Positions 23,683 through 32,891 of a DNA stretch of 64,000 nucleotides are shown here, in pieces. The position numbers and the translations under genes were made by a program. The notes under the pieces were generated by a model. That model did no database searches, was not told where the DNA came from, and saw only the letters and a list, made by a program, of their open reading frames with translations. The DNA is from Paractinoplanes durhamensis (GTDB lineage: Bacteria; Actinomycetota; Actinomycetes; Mycobacteriales; Micromonosporaceae). Positions within the stretch are counted from its first letter, which is position 1; the number at the start of each line of letters is the position of its first letter. The stretch is taken from the NCBI RefSeq assembly GCF_016862175.1, contig NZ_BOML01000039.1, forward strand, positions 21,623 through 85,622, read 5' to 3'.

Positions 23683-23685
23683 TCT

Positions 23686-26409
23686 TTACCCCAGTGGAGT
23701 CGCGTTGTTCCAGGTCGCGTCGGCGGCGTAGCTGCCCGACGAGTCCCAGGTGTTGCCGCCGCCGTTGGTGGCGATGTAGACCGCTTCGGCGTAGTGCCGC
23801 CAGAAGTAGCCCGGGTAGTTGACCGATTCGAGGGAGATGTTGCTGCCGCTCAGGCCCGGCTGCGCGCAGAAGGTGGCGTCCTGCTGGAACGTCGTCGTCC
23901 CGTCGTTGCTCGCCTTCTGCACCCGGTAGGCGGCGTGCCGCAGGTACTGCCCCGGGTAATTGACCGACTCGAACGTGTAGCAACTGTTGTCGGCCAGCCC
24001 GGCGCGAACCGTGAAGGTGGCGTCCTGACGCTCGGTGAGCGAGCTACCCGTGGTGATCACGTCGGTGCGGGCCAGGCCGTCCCGGTGCCGCAGGTAGCGG
24101 GTGTCGTAGCCGGCCGTGGTGACCCGGAACGACCGGTTCGCCCCGACCGGCAGGTCGGCACCGCTGCGCCACAGCGGCGTGGTGACCTGCCAGGTCGCGT
24201 CGTCATTGAAGGAGCCGCCGGTGTTGGCGTCCATCCAGACCTCGTCGCTGCGGTGCCGCAGGTAGTAACCGGCCATGGTGGACGCTTCCAGCGAGGTGCC
24301 GCCGCCGGAGAGGCCGGACCGGGCGCAGAAGGTGGCGTCGGCGTTGAACGTCGAGCCGCCGTCGTTGGCCTCCTTGTAGACCCGGTAGGCGCGATGCCGC
24401 AGGTATTGACCGGGGAAGTTGCGCGACTCGAACGAGTAGCAGGCGGCGTTGGCCAGCCCGGGTCGCACCCAGAAGGTCGCGTCCTGCCGTTCCCCCTGAG
24501 CGGTGCCGATCACGTCGGTACGGGCCGCACCGGCGGAATGCCGCAGGTAGCGGTTGGTGTAACCGGGCGTGGTCACCCGGAGCGACACCAGCTTGCCGGT
24601 CGACAGCGTCGCGCCGGACGCCGCGCCGAGAACCCGCAGGTTGACCTCGCGCACCCGGGCCAGATCCATCTTGGCGAGCTGCCGGTCGTACGTGTAGAAG
24701 CCGTTGAGCTCTTCCTCCACGTCCGTCGGCTCGGTGTAGACGCTTCCGGACAACCCGCTGCCGTTGATCAGGTCGATCAGCCGGGCGGTGATCTGGACAT
24801 ATCGGTTGGTCAGCGCATTGCTGTCGGTGAGCCATTCGTAGGCGAACTTGCCGGTGGTCGGCCACTCGTGGCCCGCGGTGCGCAGACCCAGGCCGCCGTA
24901 CTCACCATTTACGGCAAATCGGGTGGCGGTCGGTGCACGGCCGATTCCGGGGCCGACGTAGACGTGGTCGTCGATCACGTCGCCGTTGCCCGGGTCGGGG
25001 TCGGAGTCGCAGCAGTTCGAGCCGGAGTCGTGGTTGACCATCCGGATCGGGTCCCAGCTCTTCACCAGGTCGGCGATCCGGCCCGCGTCGTACTCGCCCC
25101 AGCCCTCGTTGAACGGCACCCACTGGACGATCGACGTGATGCCCTTGTGCTCGTCGACCATCTCCTTGAGTTCCTTCTCGAACCGGGTGCGCCCGGCCGT
25201 CGACGGTTCCCGGCCGCTGGCCAGGGCGGGCATGTCCTGCCAGACCATCAGGCCCAGCCGGTCGGCCCAGTAGAACCAGCGGTCGTTCTCCACCTTGATG
25301 TGCTTGCGGACCATGTTGAAGCCCATGGCCTTCTGCTGCTCGAGGTCGAAGCGCAGGGCGGTGTCGGTCGGCGCGGTGTAGATGCCGTCCGGCCAGTAGC
25401 CCTGGTCGAGGGTGCCGAGCTGGTAGACGAACTTGCCGTTGAGGGTGGGTCGCAGCACTCCGCCGAGCATCGCCTTGCCGAGCGAGCGCATCCCGAAGTA
25501 GCCGCCGACGGTGTCGCCGCTGCTCAGCGTGGCTTTGAGGTCGTAGAGGAACGGGTCGTCCGGGGTCCACAAGTGCGCATTCAGCACCTGAATTCGGATA
25601 TTTCCTCCCACGGCCCCGGTAGCCGTGCCCACGACAGTGCCGCCGCTCAGGACCTGGGCGGTGACCGACTGGCCGGTCGCGTTGGCCGCCTGCACGACCA
25701 GGTCGAGGCCGCCTGCTGCCACGTTGGGGGTGGTGTCCAGGCGGGTGATGCGGGCCGCGTTGGTCGGCTCCAGCCACACCGTCTGCCAGATCCCGGACGA
25801 TGGCGTGTAGAAGATGCCGCCGCGGCTGATCCGCTGCTTGCCGACCGGGATGTCCTGCGTCTCGACCGGGTTCCACGTCCCGACGATGATCTCGTTCGCG
25901 CCGGATTTAAGGGCAGATGTGATGTCGTACGAAAATTTGTCGTACCCGCCCTCGTGGGTGCCGAGCAGCGTGCCGTTGACCCAGACCTTCGACTGCCACA
26001 TCACGGCACCGAAGTTGAGCTGCACGTTCTTGCCGGTCCAGCCGGCCGGGACGGTGAACGTGCGGCGGTAGTAGGCGTAATCCTGGCGCCGCATGATCCC
26101 GGAGAGCGCGCTCTCGATCGGGTACGGCACCAGGATCTCCTCGCCGAGGGTCTGCCCGGTCGGCGGGGTGTTGATGTTCGAGGAGCCGGCGAACTGCCAG
26201 GTGCCGTTGAGGCTCTGCCAGTCGGTGCGGGTGAGCTGCGGCCGGGGATATTCGGGCAGCGGGTTGGTGGTCGAGACCTGGTTGGTCCACGGGGTGGTCA
26301 GCGGCGGCGTCTTGGGGGCGAACGCCGCGGCCGGACCGGTGGTGGCGACCAGGGTGCCGGCCGTGGCGGCCAGCACGAGGGCGAGGAGTCGTCGGGGATG
26401 TGCGGTCAC
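23686..26409 (-). CDS. Secreted GH2 glycoside hydrolase with two AbfB (CBM42) domains
   Basis: 907 aa from GTG 26409 (AAGGAGCGGAAC upstream); the longer open frame has no signal. A signal peptide covers residues 1 to about 28 (TAHPRRLLALVLAATAGTLVATTGPAAAFA). Then the GH2 sugar-binding jelly roll (WQSLNGTWQFAGSSN), an Ig-like domain and the TIM barrel. The acid/base is E435 in VPFNEGWGEYD and the nucleophile E503 in VNGEYGG. After about residue 620 two AbfB repeats follow, each with RYLRH, ERQDATFxVRxGL, CYxFESxNxPGQYLRHxAYRVxK. AbfB domains bind arabinofuranosyl side chains. With the furanose importer this suggests release of sugars from arabinan, arabinoxylan or arabinogalactan. The exact GH2 specificity is not predictable. 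Confidence 0.9.
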   Translation of the reverse strand: MTAHPRRLLALVLAATAGTLVATTGPAAAFAPKTPPLTTPWTNQVSTTNPLPEYPRPQLTRTDWQSLNGTWQFAGSSNINTPPTGQTLGEEILVPYPIESALSGIMRRQDYAYYRRTFTVPAGWTGKNVQLNFGAVMWQSKVWVNGTLLGTHEGGYDKFSYDITSALKSGANEIIVGTWNPVETQDIPVGKQRISRGGIFYTPSSGIWQTVWLEPTNAARITRLDTTPNVAAGGLDLVVQAANATGQSVTAQVLSGGTVVGTATGAVGGNIRIQVLNAHLWTPDDPFLYDLKATLSSGDTVGGYFGMRSLGKAMLGGVLRPTLNGKFVYQLGTLDQGYWPDGIYTAPTDTALRFDLEQQKAMGFNMVRKHIKVENDRWFYWADRLGLMVWQDMPALASGREPSTAGRTRFEKELKEMVDEHKGITSIVQWVPFNEGWGEYDAGRIADLVKSWDPIRMVNHDSGSNCCDSDPDPGNGDVIDDHVYVGPGIGRAPTATRFAVNGEYGGLGLRTAGHEWPTTGKFAYEWLTDSNALTNRYVQITARLIDLINGSGLSGSVYTEPTDVEEELNGFYTYDRQLAKMDLARVREVNLRVLGAASGATLSTGKLVSLRVTTPGYTNRYLRHSAGAARTDVIGTAQGERQDATFWVRPGLANAACYSFESRNFPGQYLRHRAYRVYKEANDGGSTFNADATFCARSGLSGGGTSLEASTMAGYYLRHRSDEVWMDANTGGSFNDDATWQVTTPLWRSGADLPVGANRSFRVTTAGYDTRYLRHRDGLARTDVITTGSSLTERQDATFTVRAGLADNSCYTFESVNYPGQYLRHAAYRVQKASNDGTTTFQQDATFCAQPGLSGSNISLESVNYPGYFWRHYAEAVYIATNGGGNTWDSSGSYAADATWNNATPLG

Positions 26410-26509
26410 GTTCCGCTCCTTCGGGGATGGAGCCGGGGAGGGCAACACAGAGTGACGCGAACGAACATTTACTGGCGGCGGCGCGCTTTCGCGCACCGCC
26501 GCCGCTATC

Positions 26510-27586
26510 TCAGTACGCGCTTGCGAGGTCCGCCTTGGCGTTGTCCGTGCCGTACTGCCGGTCCTGGATGATGATGTCTTCCCCGACCGGCTCACCGCCG
26601 AAGAACGACTGCGCCGTGGCGAAGGAGAGTGGCCCGAAGCGCGGGTTCGATTCGACGACCGCCGAGGCCCAGCCGTCCACAATGGCCTGCACAGCGCCCT
26701 TGGTGCCGTCGATCGACACCACCTTCACGTCGCCGGCCTTCTTGCCGGCGCCCTTGAGGGCCGTGATCGCGCCGAGCGCCATCTCGTCGTTCTCGCCGTA
26801 GATCCCGTTGATGTCCGGGTTGGACTGCAGCAGCTGCTCGGTGACTTTCTGCCCGTCCTCGCGAGCGAAGTTGCCCGTCTGTTCAAAGACGATCTTGATC
26901 TCCGGGGCGACCTTGGCGATCTCGTCCTTGAAGCCGCTGGTCCGCAGCGTGGTGACGTTGTTGCCGGGCGCACCGAGCAGGATGGCCACCTTGCCCTTGT
27001 TGCCCATCGCCTTGGCCATCTCGTCGGCGGCGCGTTTGCCCTGCTCAGCGAAGTCCGACCCGATGAAGGTCAGGTAGTCCTTGCAGGGGGTGGCGTTGAT
27101 CTTCCGGTCGATCGTGATGATCGGGACCTTCTTGGCCGACGCCTTGGCGAAGACCGAATCCCAGCCGTCCGAGTTGAGCGGCGCGATCACCAGCAGCTGA
27201 ACACCCGAGTCGATCATCTGCTCGACGTCGCTGATCTGCTTGTTGAACTGGGAGTTTGCGTTCGTTGTCGTGAGATTCGTGATGCCGAGCTTGGCCGCTT
27301 CGTCCTTGATGGACTGGGTCTCGGCGATGCGGAACGGGTTGGCCTCCTTCTCCGACTGGGAGAAGCCGACCTTGGCCGTCTTGAGGTCCAGTTTGGTCCC
27401 GCCGAACTGGTCGATCGTGCAGGTCGCAGCCCCGGCCGAGGCCGATGCGGCGACCTGGGCGCCGGCCGAGGCCGGTGCGGCCGAGCCGGTCTTGGAACCG
27501 TCGTCCTCGGACTTCGCGCAGGCTCCGGCACCGAGAATAAGCAGGGCCGCACTGAGCGTGACGGCCGTTGGGCGCAAAAGACTCAT
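26510..27586 (-). CDS. Furanose-type sugar ABC importer, substrate-binding lipoprotein (YtfQ-like)
   Basis: 358 aa. The signal peptide ends in the lipobox LGAGAC. The mature protein is a type I periplasmic binding fold of the YtfQ group: KVGFSQSEKEANPFRIAETQSIKDEAAK, DVEQMIDSGVQLLVIAPLNSDGWDSVFAKASAKKVPIITIDRKINATPCKDYLTFIGSDFAEQGKRAADEMAKAM. YtfQ homologues bind galactofuranose or arabinofuranose. It is the first gene of the five-gene operon and is followed by the GH2-AbfB gene. On the minus strand TTGACA (27670-27665) about 80 nt upstream may be the -35, giving a leader of roughly 50 nt with a CTAAGGAGC ribosome binding site. Confidence 0.93.
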   Translation of the reverse strand: MSLLRPTAVTLSAALLILGAGACAKSEDDGSKTGSAAPASAGAQVAASASAGAATCTIDQFGGTKLDLKTAKVGFSQSEKEANPFRIAETQSIKDEAAKLGITNLTTTNANSQFNKQISDVEQMIDSGVQLLVIAPLNSDGWDSVFAKASAKKVPIITIDRKINATPCKDYLTFIGSDFAEQGKRAADEMAKAMGNKGKVAILLGAPGNNVTTLRTSGFKDEIAKVAPEIKIVFEQTGNFAREDGQKVTEQLLQSNPDINGIYGENDEMALGAITALKGAGKKAGDVKVVSIDGTKGAVQAIVDGWASAVVESNPRFGPLSFATAQSFFGGEPVGEDIIIQDRQYGTDNAKADLASAY

Positions 27587-27701
27587 GATTTGTGCTCCTT
27601 AGCGGTGATGAGACATCGGGGAGTAACCGCCTGGAAACACATTCACGCACTATCGAACTTTTCCTGTCAAGGACGCACGCGGTAACGTCCAGTTCGGAAA
27701 A

Positions 27702-30700
27702 TTAAACGACAGCGTTCGATGTACGCGCCATGTCCCAGCGCGCCGACATCGCGGTGTAAAGGCGCAACGCCTCGTCCGGCCGCTCGCCGCCGAGCACCGC
27801 CGCGTCCTCCAGGGCCGCGGCCAGCTCGAACCGGCGGCCGACCCGTCGATAGTGCTCAGCGGCCTCGCGCGCGGGCGCCGGATCGCCGGTCCGCAGGGCC
27901 TGACAGCGCAGGTGAGCGGCGTGCGCCCGGGCCGGCCGGACCTCCTTGGCGGCTTCCGTCGCGCAGATCGTCGCCGCCTGTTCGGCTATGTCCATTCTGG
28001 ACTCGCGCAGGGCGAGCCGGAGCACGTCCGGCAGCCACTGGTGGCGCAGCATCATCGGCGCGTACGACGGCTGCAGCAGCGGCGCCAGCGTCGCCAGTGC
28101 CTCGGCCGGACGGCCCTGCTGCTCGGCCGCGAGCGCCCGCGCCACCAGCAGGAAGTCGCAGTTCTCCCGTTCCGCCTCGCTGGCCGGCACCGCGTCGGCC
28201 GCGTCCAGGTGCGCGGCGGCGAGGTCGCGGGCGTCCCGGTGCAGGGCGATCAGCGCGGCCACCCCGTGCATCAGCATGGTCACCGCACCCGGCTCGCGCA
28301 GGCCGTGGAACATGATGCCGGGTCCGTCGTCGGTCACCGCCGACACCTCGGCCAGCGCATCGTCCCACCGGCCGGTCCAGTAATCCTGCACCGCGGTCGC
28401 GACCTGCATGTTCGCGGTGAGCCGGTGCTCGGCGGCAAACTCGGCGGCGGCCCGCAGGGTGCGCTGCGCCTCGTCCAGGCGGTCCAGATTTTGCAGCGAG
28501 AACAGCCGGTTGTCGAGCAGGTCGAAGTACGTCCCGGTCAGCTCGTCCCGGCCGTTGATCGCGGCCAGGGCCCGGTCGACGTGGGCGAGGGCGCGCTCGT
28601 GGTCGCGCCGGATCGAGCTGGTCAGCCAGATCGTCTGCAACGCGAACGCGGTCTCGTACGGCTGACCGGCCTGCACCGCCTCGGCGTGCACCACCTCCGC
28701 CCGCCGCTCGGCCTGGTCGAGATCGTCCAGGTCGCCACGGCGGAAGTTGGCCAGCAGCACCCGGTGCCGGGTCTGCCAGATCGTCGGCACCCGCGGGTCG
28801 TCGACGGCGTCGCGCAGCATCGCCACCGCCTCGGCCACCCCGCCCTTGCGGTAGCGCATGGTCGCCAGCAGCTGACGCATCTCGGCCCGGTCGGCCGGGT
28901 CGGTGGCGAGGCTCATCGCCTCCTCGGCCTCGGTCAACGGGAAACGCTCGCGGCGGAACTCCAGGCGCACCAGGGCGACCAGCAGCACGCCGCGCTGGGC
29001 GGCCGACGGCAGGTCGGTGCGCAGCGCGCGCCGGATCAGGTCGGCGGCGATCTGCGGGGTCCGCCGGATCACCTCGCCGTGGTGCGCGAGCAGCCAGTTG
29101 AGCACCCAGGTGTCGACCGCCGGGGTCTCCGCGTTGAGCTGCTCGGCCACTCGGGTCACCGAGCTGCCGCCGGCCGCGAGCACCTCGGCCGCGTGCCGGT
29201 GCAGGCCGGCCCGCAGCGCCGGCGGCACGCTCTCGACCAGCGCCTGACGAAGGTATCCGTGCCGGAACGCCAGGTCGGTGCCGCTGTCCACCAGCACGTC
29301 TGCCGTCAACGCCTCCTCCAGCGCGCCGACCAGGTCGAGCGCCGAGCGGCCGGTCACCGCCACCACCTCGCTCACCGAGAACTCGGCGCCGAGCAGGGCG
29401 GCCAGCCGTAGCACCTCGCGGGTCGGCCCGGAGAGCAGATCCAGGGTGGAGTGCACGGCGGCGAGCAGGGTGCGCGGCGGGGCGACGGTCACGTCCGGGC
29501 CGATGTCGGCGCGGCCGCCGGCGACCTCGATGACGTCCCGCTGGCGCAGCGCGCCGACCAACTCGCGGGCGAACAGCGGGTTACCGCCGGAGCGGGACAC
29601 CAGCGTCCGCAGGTTGGGGCCGGGCGGGGCACCGACCTGCGCGGCGACCAGGCGATCGAGGTCGGCGGCCGGGAGCGGGCCGAGCCGCAGGCCGACCGCG
29701 TGGCGCGGGCGGTCGGTGGCGCGCGCGGCCGCGACCAGCAGCAACGGCAGCCGGCCGACCAGGCCCTGCAGCCGCTCCCACACCCGGACCGTCGAGCTGT
29801 CCGCCCACTGCATGTCGTCGACGATCAGGATCAGCGGAGCGGCCGCGCACGCCGCCCGGACCGAGGCGACGATCTGGTCCTCCGCGACATCCGGCTCGGC
29901 GACCGGGCTGCGCGGGCGGCGCGAGGCGGACTCCAGGCCGAGGGCCCGGGACAGCACCTGCAGGGGTACGCGGGAACCCAGCTGATCGGCGGCTCCCCAG
30001 GCCACCCGGCAACCGCAGCGGGCCGCGTCGGCGAACGCGTGGGTCAGCAGCTCGGTCTTGCCGATGCCCGGCTCGCCCTCGATCCAGATCGACCCGCCGG
30101 TGCCGCCCGCGACCTGCCGCACCATCTGCCGCAGCCGATCGACCTCGGCCCCGCGGCCGAACCAGTCGCGCCCGGCCAGCCCGTCGCGCAGCGCCTTCGC
30201 CACCGCGGTCGGCACCACCGTGCGCAGCGGCTCCGGCACCGGCAGGGCGGCCGGTTGCTCGGCCGACCCGGCCAGCACCTGCCGTTGCAGCTCCTGCAGG
30301 GCCGGCCCGGGCTCGATGCCCAGCTCGGCGACCAGGGTGCGGCGGGCCGCCCGGAACACCTCGAGCGCCTCGGCGTGCCGGCCGGCCCGGTGCAGCGCCC
30401 GCATCAGCAACTCGTGCAGCGGCTCGTGCAGCGGGTTGTCCTTGACCAGGCCGGTCAGCTCGGCGATCAGGCCGTCGTCGCCGCCGCGGTCCAGCAGGAT
30501 GCGGGCCCGCTGCTCGGCGGTGGCCAGCCGCAGCTCGGCCAGGCGCTGCCGGTCCAGCTCCAGGAACGGGCCGGCCAGGGTCGCGTAGGCATCGCCGCGC
30601 CACAGCTCGAGCGCCTCGTCCAGCCGGTCGGCCGCGGCCCGCCCGTCGCCGGCGTGCAGCAGCTCGGACGCCGCCGTGCGCAGCTGCTGGAAGCGGGCCG

Positions 30701-30998
30701 CGTCCAGGTCGGCGGTCTCGACCCGGAGCAGGTAGCCGCCCGAGGCGGTGGTCAGCAGGCCCGGCGTCAGCGCCCGGCGCAACCCCGAGACGTACGTGTA
30801 GACGCTGCCCGCCGCGGTGGCCGGCGGCGAGTCACCCCAGATCGCGGTGATCAGCTCGTCCCGGCCGACGAGCCGGCCGGCGTGCGCGGCGAGCACGGCG
30901 AAGACCGCCCGCTGACGGGCCGCGCCCAGCTCGATCTCCCGGTCGGCGATCCAGGCGCGAACCGGCCCGAGCACGCTGACGCGCAAGATTTCCGGCAC
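27702..30998 (-). CDS. SARP-family regulator with BTAD, AAA ATPase and TPR regions
   Basis: 1098 aa from GTG 30998, preceded by GGGAGGACAC; 18 more codons upstream are open but lack a signal. Residues 1 to about 95 are an OmpR-type winged helix (LRVSVLGPVRAWIADREIELGAARQRAVFAVLAAHAGRLVGRDELITAIWGD) and about 95-250 the bacterial transcriptional activation domain. Then comes a STAND/AAA ATPase with Walker A GEPGIGKTELL and Walker B LILIVDDMQWAD, and a C-terminal half of TPR-like helices. This is the AfsR-like large SARP class, activators of specialised metabolism or local operons. Three 11-bp-periodic CTGAAG repeats beyond its start are candidate binding sites. Confidence 0.93.
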   Translation of the reverse strand: MPEILRVSVLGPVRAWIADREIELGAARQRAVFAVLAAHAGRLVGRDELITAIWGDSPPATAAGSVYTYVSGLRRALTPGLLTTASGGYLLRVETADLDAARFQQLRTAASELLHAGDGRAAADRLDEALELWRGDAYATLAGPFLELDRQRLAELRLATAEQRARILLDRGGDDGLIAELTGLVKDNPLHEPLHELLMRALHRAGRHAEALEVFRAARRTLVAELGIEPGPALQELQRQVLAGSAEQPAALPVPEPLRTVVPTAVAKALRDGLAGRDWFGRGAEVDRLRQMVRQVAGGTGGSIWIEGEPGIGKTELLTHAFADAARCGCRVAWGAADQLGSRVPLQVLSRALGLESASRRPRSPVAEPDVAEDQIVASVRAACAAAPLILIVDDMQWADSSTVRVWERLQGLVGRLPLLLVAAARATDRPRHAVGLRLGPLPAADLDRLVAAQVGAPPGPNLRTLVSRSGGNPLFARELVGALRQRDVIEVAGGRADIGPDVTVAPPRTLLAAVHSTLDLLSGPTREVLRLAALLGAEFSVSEVVAVTGRSALDLVGALEEALTADVLVDSGTDLAFRHGYLRQALVESVPPALRAGLHRHAAEVLAAGGSSVTRVAEQLNAETPAVDTWVLNWLLAHHGEVIRRTPQIAADLIRRALRTDLPSAAQRGVLLVALVRLEFRRERFPLTEAEEAMSLATDPADRAEMRQLLATMRYRKGGVAEAVAMLRDAVDDPRVPTIWQTRHRVLLANFRRGDLDDLDQAERRAEVVHAEAVQAGQPYETAFALQTIWLTSSIRRDHERALAHVDRALAAINGRDELTGTYFDLLDNRLFSLQNLDRLDEAQRTLRAAAEFAAEHRLTANMQVATAVQDYWTGRWDDALAEVSAVTDDGPGIMFHGLREPGAVTMLMHGVAALIALHRDARDLAAAHLDAADAVPASEAERENCDFLLVARALAAEQQGRPAEALATLAPLLQPSYAPMMLRHQWLPDVLRLALRESRMDIAEQAATICATEAAKEVRPARAHAAHLRCQALRTGDPAPAREAAEHYRRVGRRFELAAALEDAAVLGGERPDEALRLYTAMSARWDMARTSNAVV

Positions 30999-31150
30999 GT
31001 GTCCTCCCGGGATGGGTGTCCTCAACTTCGAGGGAGACGGGCCGGGTGTCAATGGATAACAGAAACCGTCCTTACGGGCACACCTGGTTCGTAGCCCTTC
31101 CCGGTCGGCCGAGCCCCCTGCTGAACTGGTCTATCGGCCTGTATTCCGTC

Positions 31151-31194
31151 CTGAAGGATCTCTGAAGGTTCTCTGAAGAACCTTTTCCGACACT
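31151..31194 (+). promoter_or_regulatory. Candidate SARP box: three 11-bp-periodic direct repeats
   Basis: CTGAAG starts at 31151, 31162 and 31173, exactly 11 bp apart (CTGAAGGATCT, CTGAAGGTTCT, CTGAAGAACCT). Direct heptamer-like repeats at 11-bp spacing just upstream of the -10 are the known architecture of SARP sites. A weak -10 (GACACT, 31189-31194) follows, oriented to the LuxR gene at 31226. Confidence 0.65.
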
Positions 31195-31225
31195 TGCTCC
31201 CACACCTCTGAGAGGGGAGCAGCTC

Positions 31226-31849
31226 ATGGAACAGATCAAGGTCGCGTTGCAGGCGATGGATCCGGTCAGTCATGCCGGGCTGGCCGCGCTGCTCCAATTT
31301 CGGAACGACATGCTGGTGCTGCGCACCAATCAGCGGCACGACGCCGACGTGCTGGTCGCCGCGGCCGAGCGACTCACCCCGGACGTGGTGGCCGGGCTGC
31401 GCCGGGCCGGCGCCGACGTGCCCGCCCCGATCGTGCTGGTCTGCCAGGAGATCCTCGAGGCCGAGCTGATGACCGCCGTCGAATGCAAGGTGGTCGGCAT
31501 CCTGCCGCGCCCGGCGGTCACCGCGGAACGGCTGGCGCACAGCGTCCGGGCCGCGGCCGCGGGCGGTGGGGTGATGCCGCCGAACCTGGTCGGTGAGCTG
31601 CTCAAACAGGTCGAGCGGATGCAGCGGGACGTGCTGGCACCGAACGGGCTGAACGCGTCCGGGCTCACCCCGCGCGAGATCGACGTGCTGCGGCTGATGG
31701 CGGACGGCTTCGACACCAACGAGATCGCCGGGAAGCTCTGCTACTCGGAGCGGACCGTCAAGAACGTCATCTATGGCGTGACCCACCGGCTCAAGCTCCG
31801 CAACCGCTCGCATGCGGTGGCCTACGCGCTGCGGGCCGGGATGATCTGA
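31226..31849 (+). CDS. LuxR-type regulator with degenerate receiver domain
   Basis: 207 aa, ATG 31226 after GAGAGGGGAGCAGCTC. The C-terminal GerE/LuxR helix-turn-helix is clear (SGLTPREIDVLRLMADGFDTNEIAGKLCYSERTVKNVIYGVTHRLKLRNRSHAVAYALRAGMI). The N-terminal 120 residues have receiver-like alternation but lack the acidic pair, the phospho-acceptor Asp and the conserved Lys (MEQIKVALQAMDPVSHAGL... VCQEILEAELMTAVECKVVGILPRP). It is therefore probably phosphorylation-independent. It faces the SARP gene, with SARP-type repeats in front, so it is a likely direct SARP target. Its own targets are unknown. Confidence 0.9.
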   Translation: MEQIKVALQAMDPVSHAGLAALLQFRNDMLVLRTNQRHDADVLVAAAERLTPDVVAGLRRAGADVPAPIVLVCQEILEAELMTAVECKVVGILPRPAVTAERLAHSVRAAAAGGGVMPPNLVGELLKQVERMQRDVLAPNGLNASGLTPREIDVLRLMADGFDTNEIAGKLCYSERTVKNVIYGVTHRLKLRNRSHAVAYALRAGMI

Positions 31850-31856
31850 TGTCCGG

Positions 31857-32891
31857 GTGGACAACCCCCCGAAGCTGAAGAAGGGCGACCGCGTCGCGGT
31901 CGTCTCGCCGTCCTGGGCCGGTCCGGCCGTCTACCCGGCCCTCCATGACCTCTCCCTGCAGCGGATCCGGGAGCTGCTCGAACTCGAACCGGTGGAGTTC
32001 CCGACGACCCGGCAGCCGGGCGCCTCGGCGGCCGCCCGCGCTGCCGACCTGATGGCCGCCTACGCCGATCCGTCGATCCGGGCGGTCTTCGCCACGATCG
32101 GCGGCGACGACCAGATCACCGTGCTGCCGCATCTCGACCCGGCGCCGTTCCGGGCCGATCCGAAGCCCTACTTCGGCTACTCCGACAACACCAACCTGCT
32201 CAACTGGCTGTGGCTGCACGGCGTGGCCGGCTATCACGGCGGTTCGACGATGGTGCACCTCGGCCGGGGCGGCTCGGTCGACCCCGAGCACCTGATCTCG
32301 CTGCGCGCGGCGCTCTTCGAGACCGGCGATCTGGCGATCACCGAGGTCCCGGCCTTCACCGACGAGGAGCTGAGCTGGGCCGACCCGGCCTCGCTCACCA
32401 CCGCGGCGCCGCGGGTGGCGAGCCCCGGCTTCGTCTGGCACCGGGCCGACCGGGTGGTCACCGCGCCGACCTGGGGCGGCAGCCTGGAGATCGTGAGCTG
32501 GAACCTGGCCGCGAACCGGTGGATCAAGCCGGTCGAGGACTACGCCGGGTCGATCCTGCTGCTGGAGACCTCGGAGGAGTTGCCGTCGGCCGAATCGGTG
32601 TTCCGGGTGCTGCGCAACGCCGGCGAACGCGGCCTTCTCGAGCAGTTCCCGGCGGTCGTCGTCGCCACCGCCAAGGCCAGCAACCGGGAGAGCCGGCCAC
32701 CGCAGTCGGAGCGGGCGAAGTTCCGTGACGACCAGCGCGATGCGGTGCTGAAGGCACTCGCCGCCTACAACCCGTCAGCGATGGCTGTCTTCGGTGTCGA
32801 TTTCGGACACACGGCGCCGCAGTGGATCCTCCCGTACGGCGGCCGGATGACCATCGACGGCCCGGCCCGGACGATCATTGCGCACTTTTGA
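31857..32891 (+). CDS. S66-family peptidase (LD-carboxypeptidase / MccF-like)
   Basis: 344 aa from GTG 31857, 7 bp after the LuxR gene. N-terminal KKGDRVAVVSPSWAG and AFATIGGDDQITVLPHLD are typical, and the nucleophile Ser lies in FGYSDNTNLLNWLWLHGV. The C-terminal part VEDYAGSILLLETSEELPS and the terminal GHTAPQWILPYGGRMTID supply the Glu/His of the triad. The length and GGDD-type loop fit the MccF branch, which hydrolyses acyl-AMP peptides or L,D-bonds in murein peptides. Either antibiotic self-protection or muropeptide recycling is possible. Convergent with the MFS gene (17-bp overlap). Confidence 0.92.
   Translation: MDNPPKLKKGDRVAVVSPSWAGPAVYPALHDLSLQRIRELLELEPVEFPTTRQPGASAAARAADLMAAYADPSIRAVFATIGGDDQITVLPHLDPAPFRADPKPYFGYSDNTNLLNWLWLHGVAGYHGGSTMVHLGRGGSVDPEHLISLRAALFETGDLAITEVPAFTDEELSWADPASLTTAAPRVASPGFVWHRADRVVTAPTWGGSLEIVSWNLAANRWIKPVEDYAGSILLLETSEELPSAESVFRVLRNAGERGLLEQFPAVVVATAKASNRESRPPQSERAKFRDDQRDAVLKALAAYNPSAMAVFGVDFGHTAPQWILPYGGRMTIDGPARTIIAHF

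Noticed and set aside
22666..26571. 1301-codon open frame on plus, antisense to the furanose operon
   Set aside because: Composition is an out-of-frame shadow (Gly/Arg/Ala/Val/His-rich, no domains) of the minus-strand GH2 and ATPase genes.
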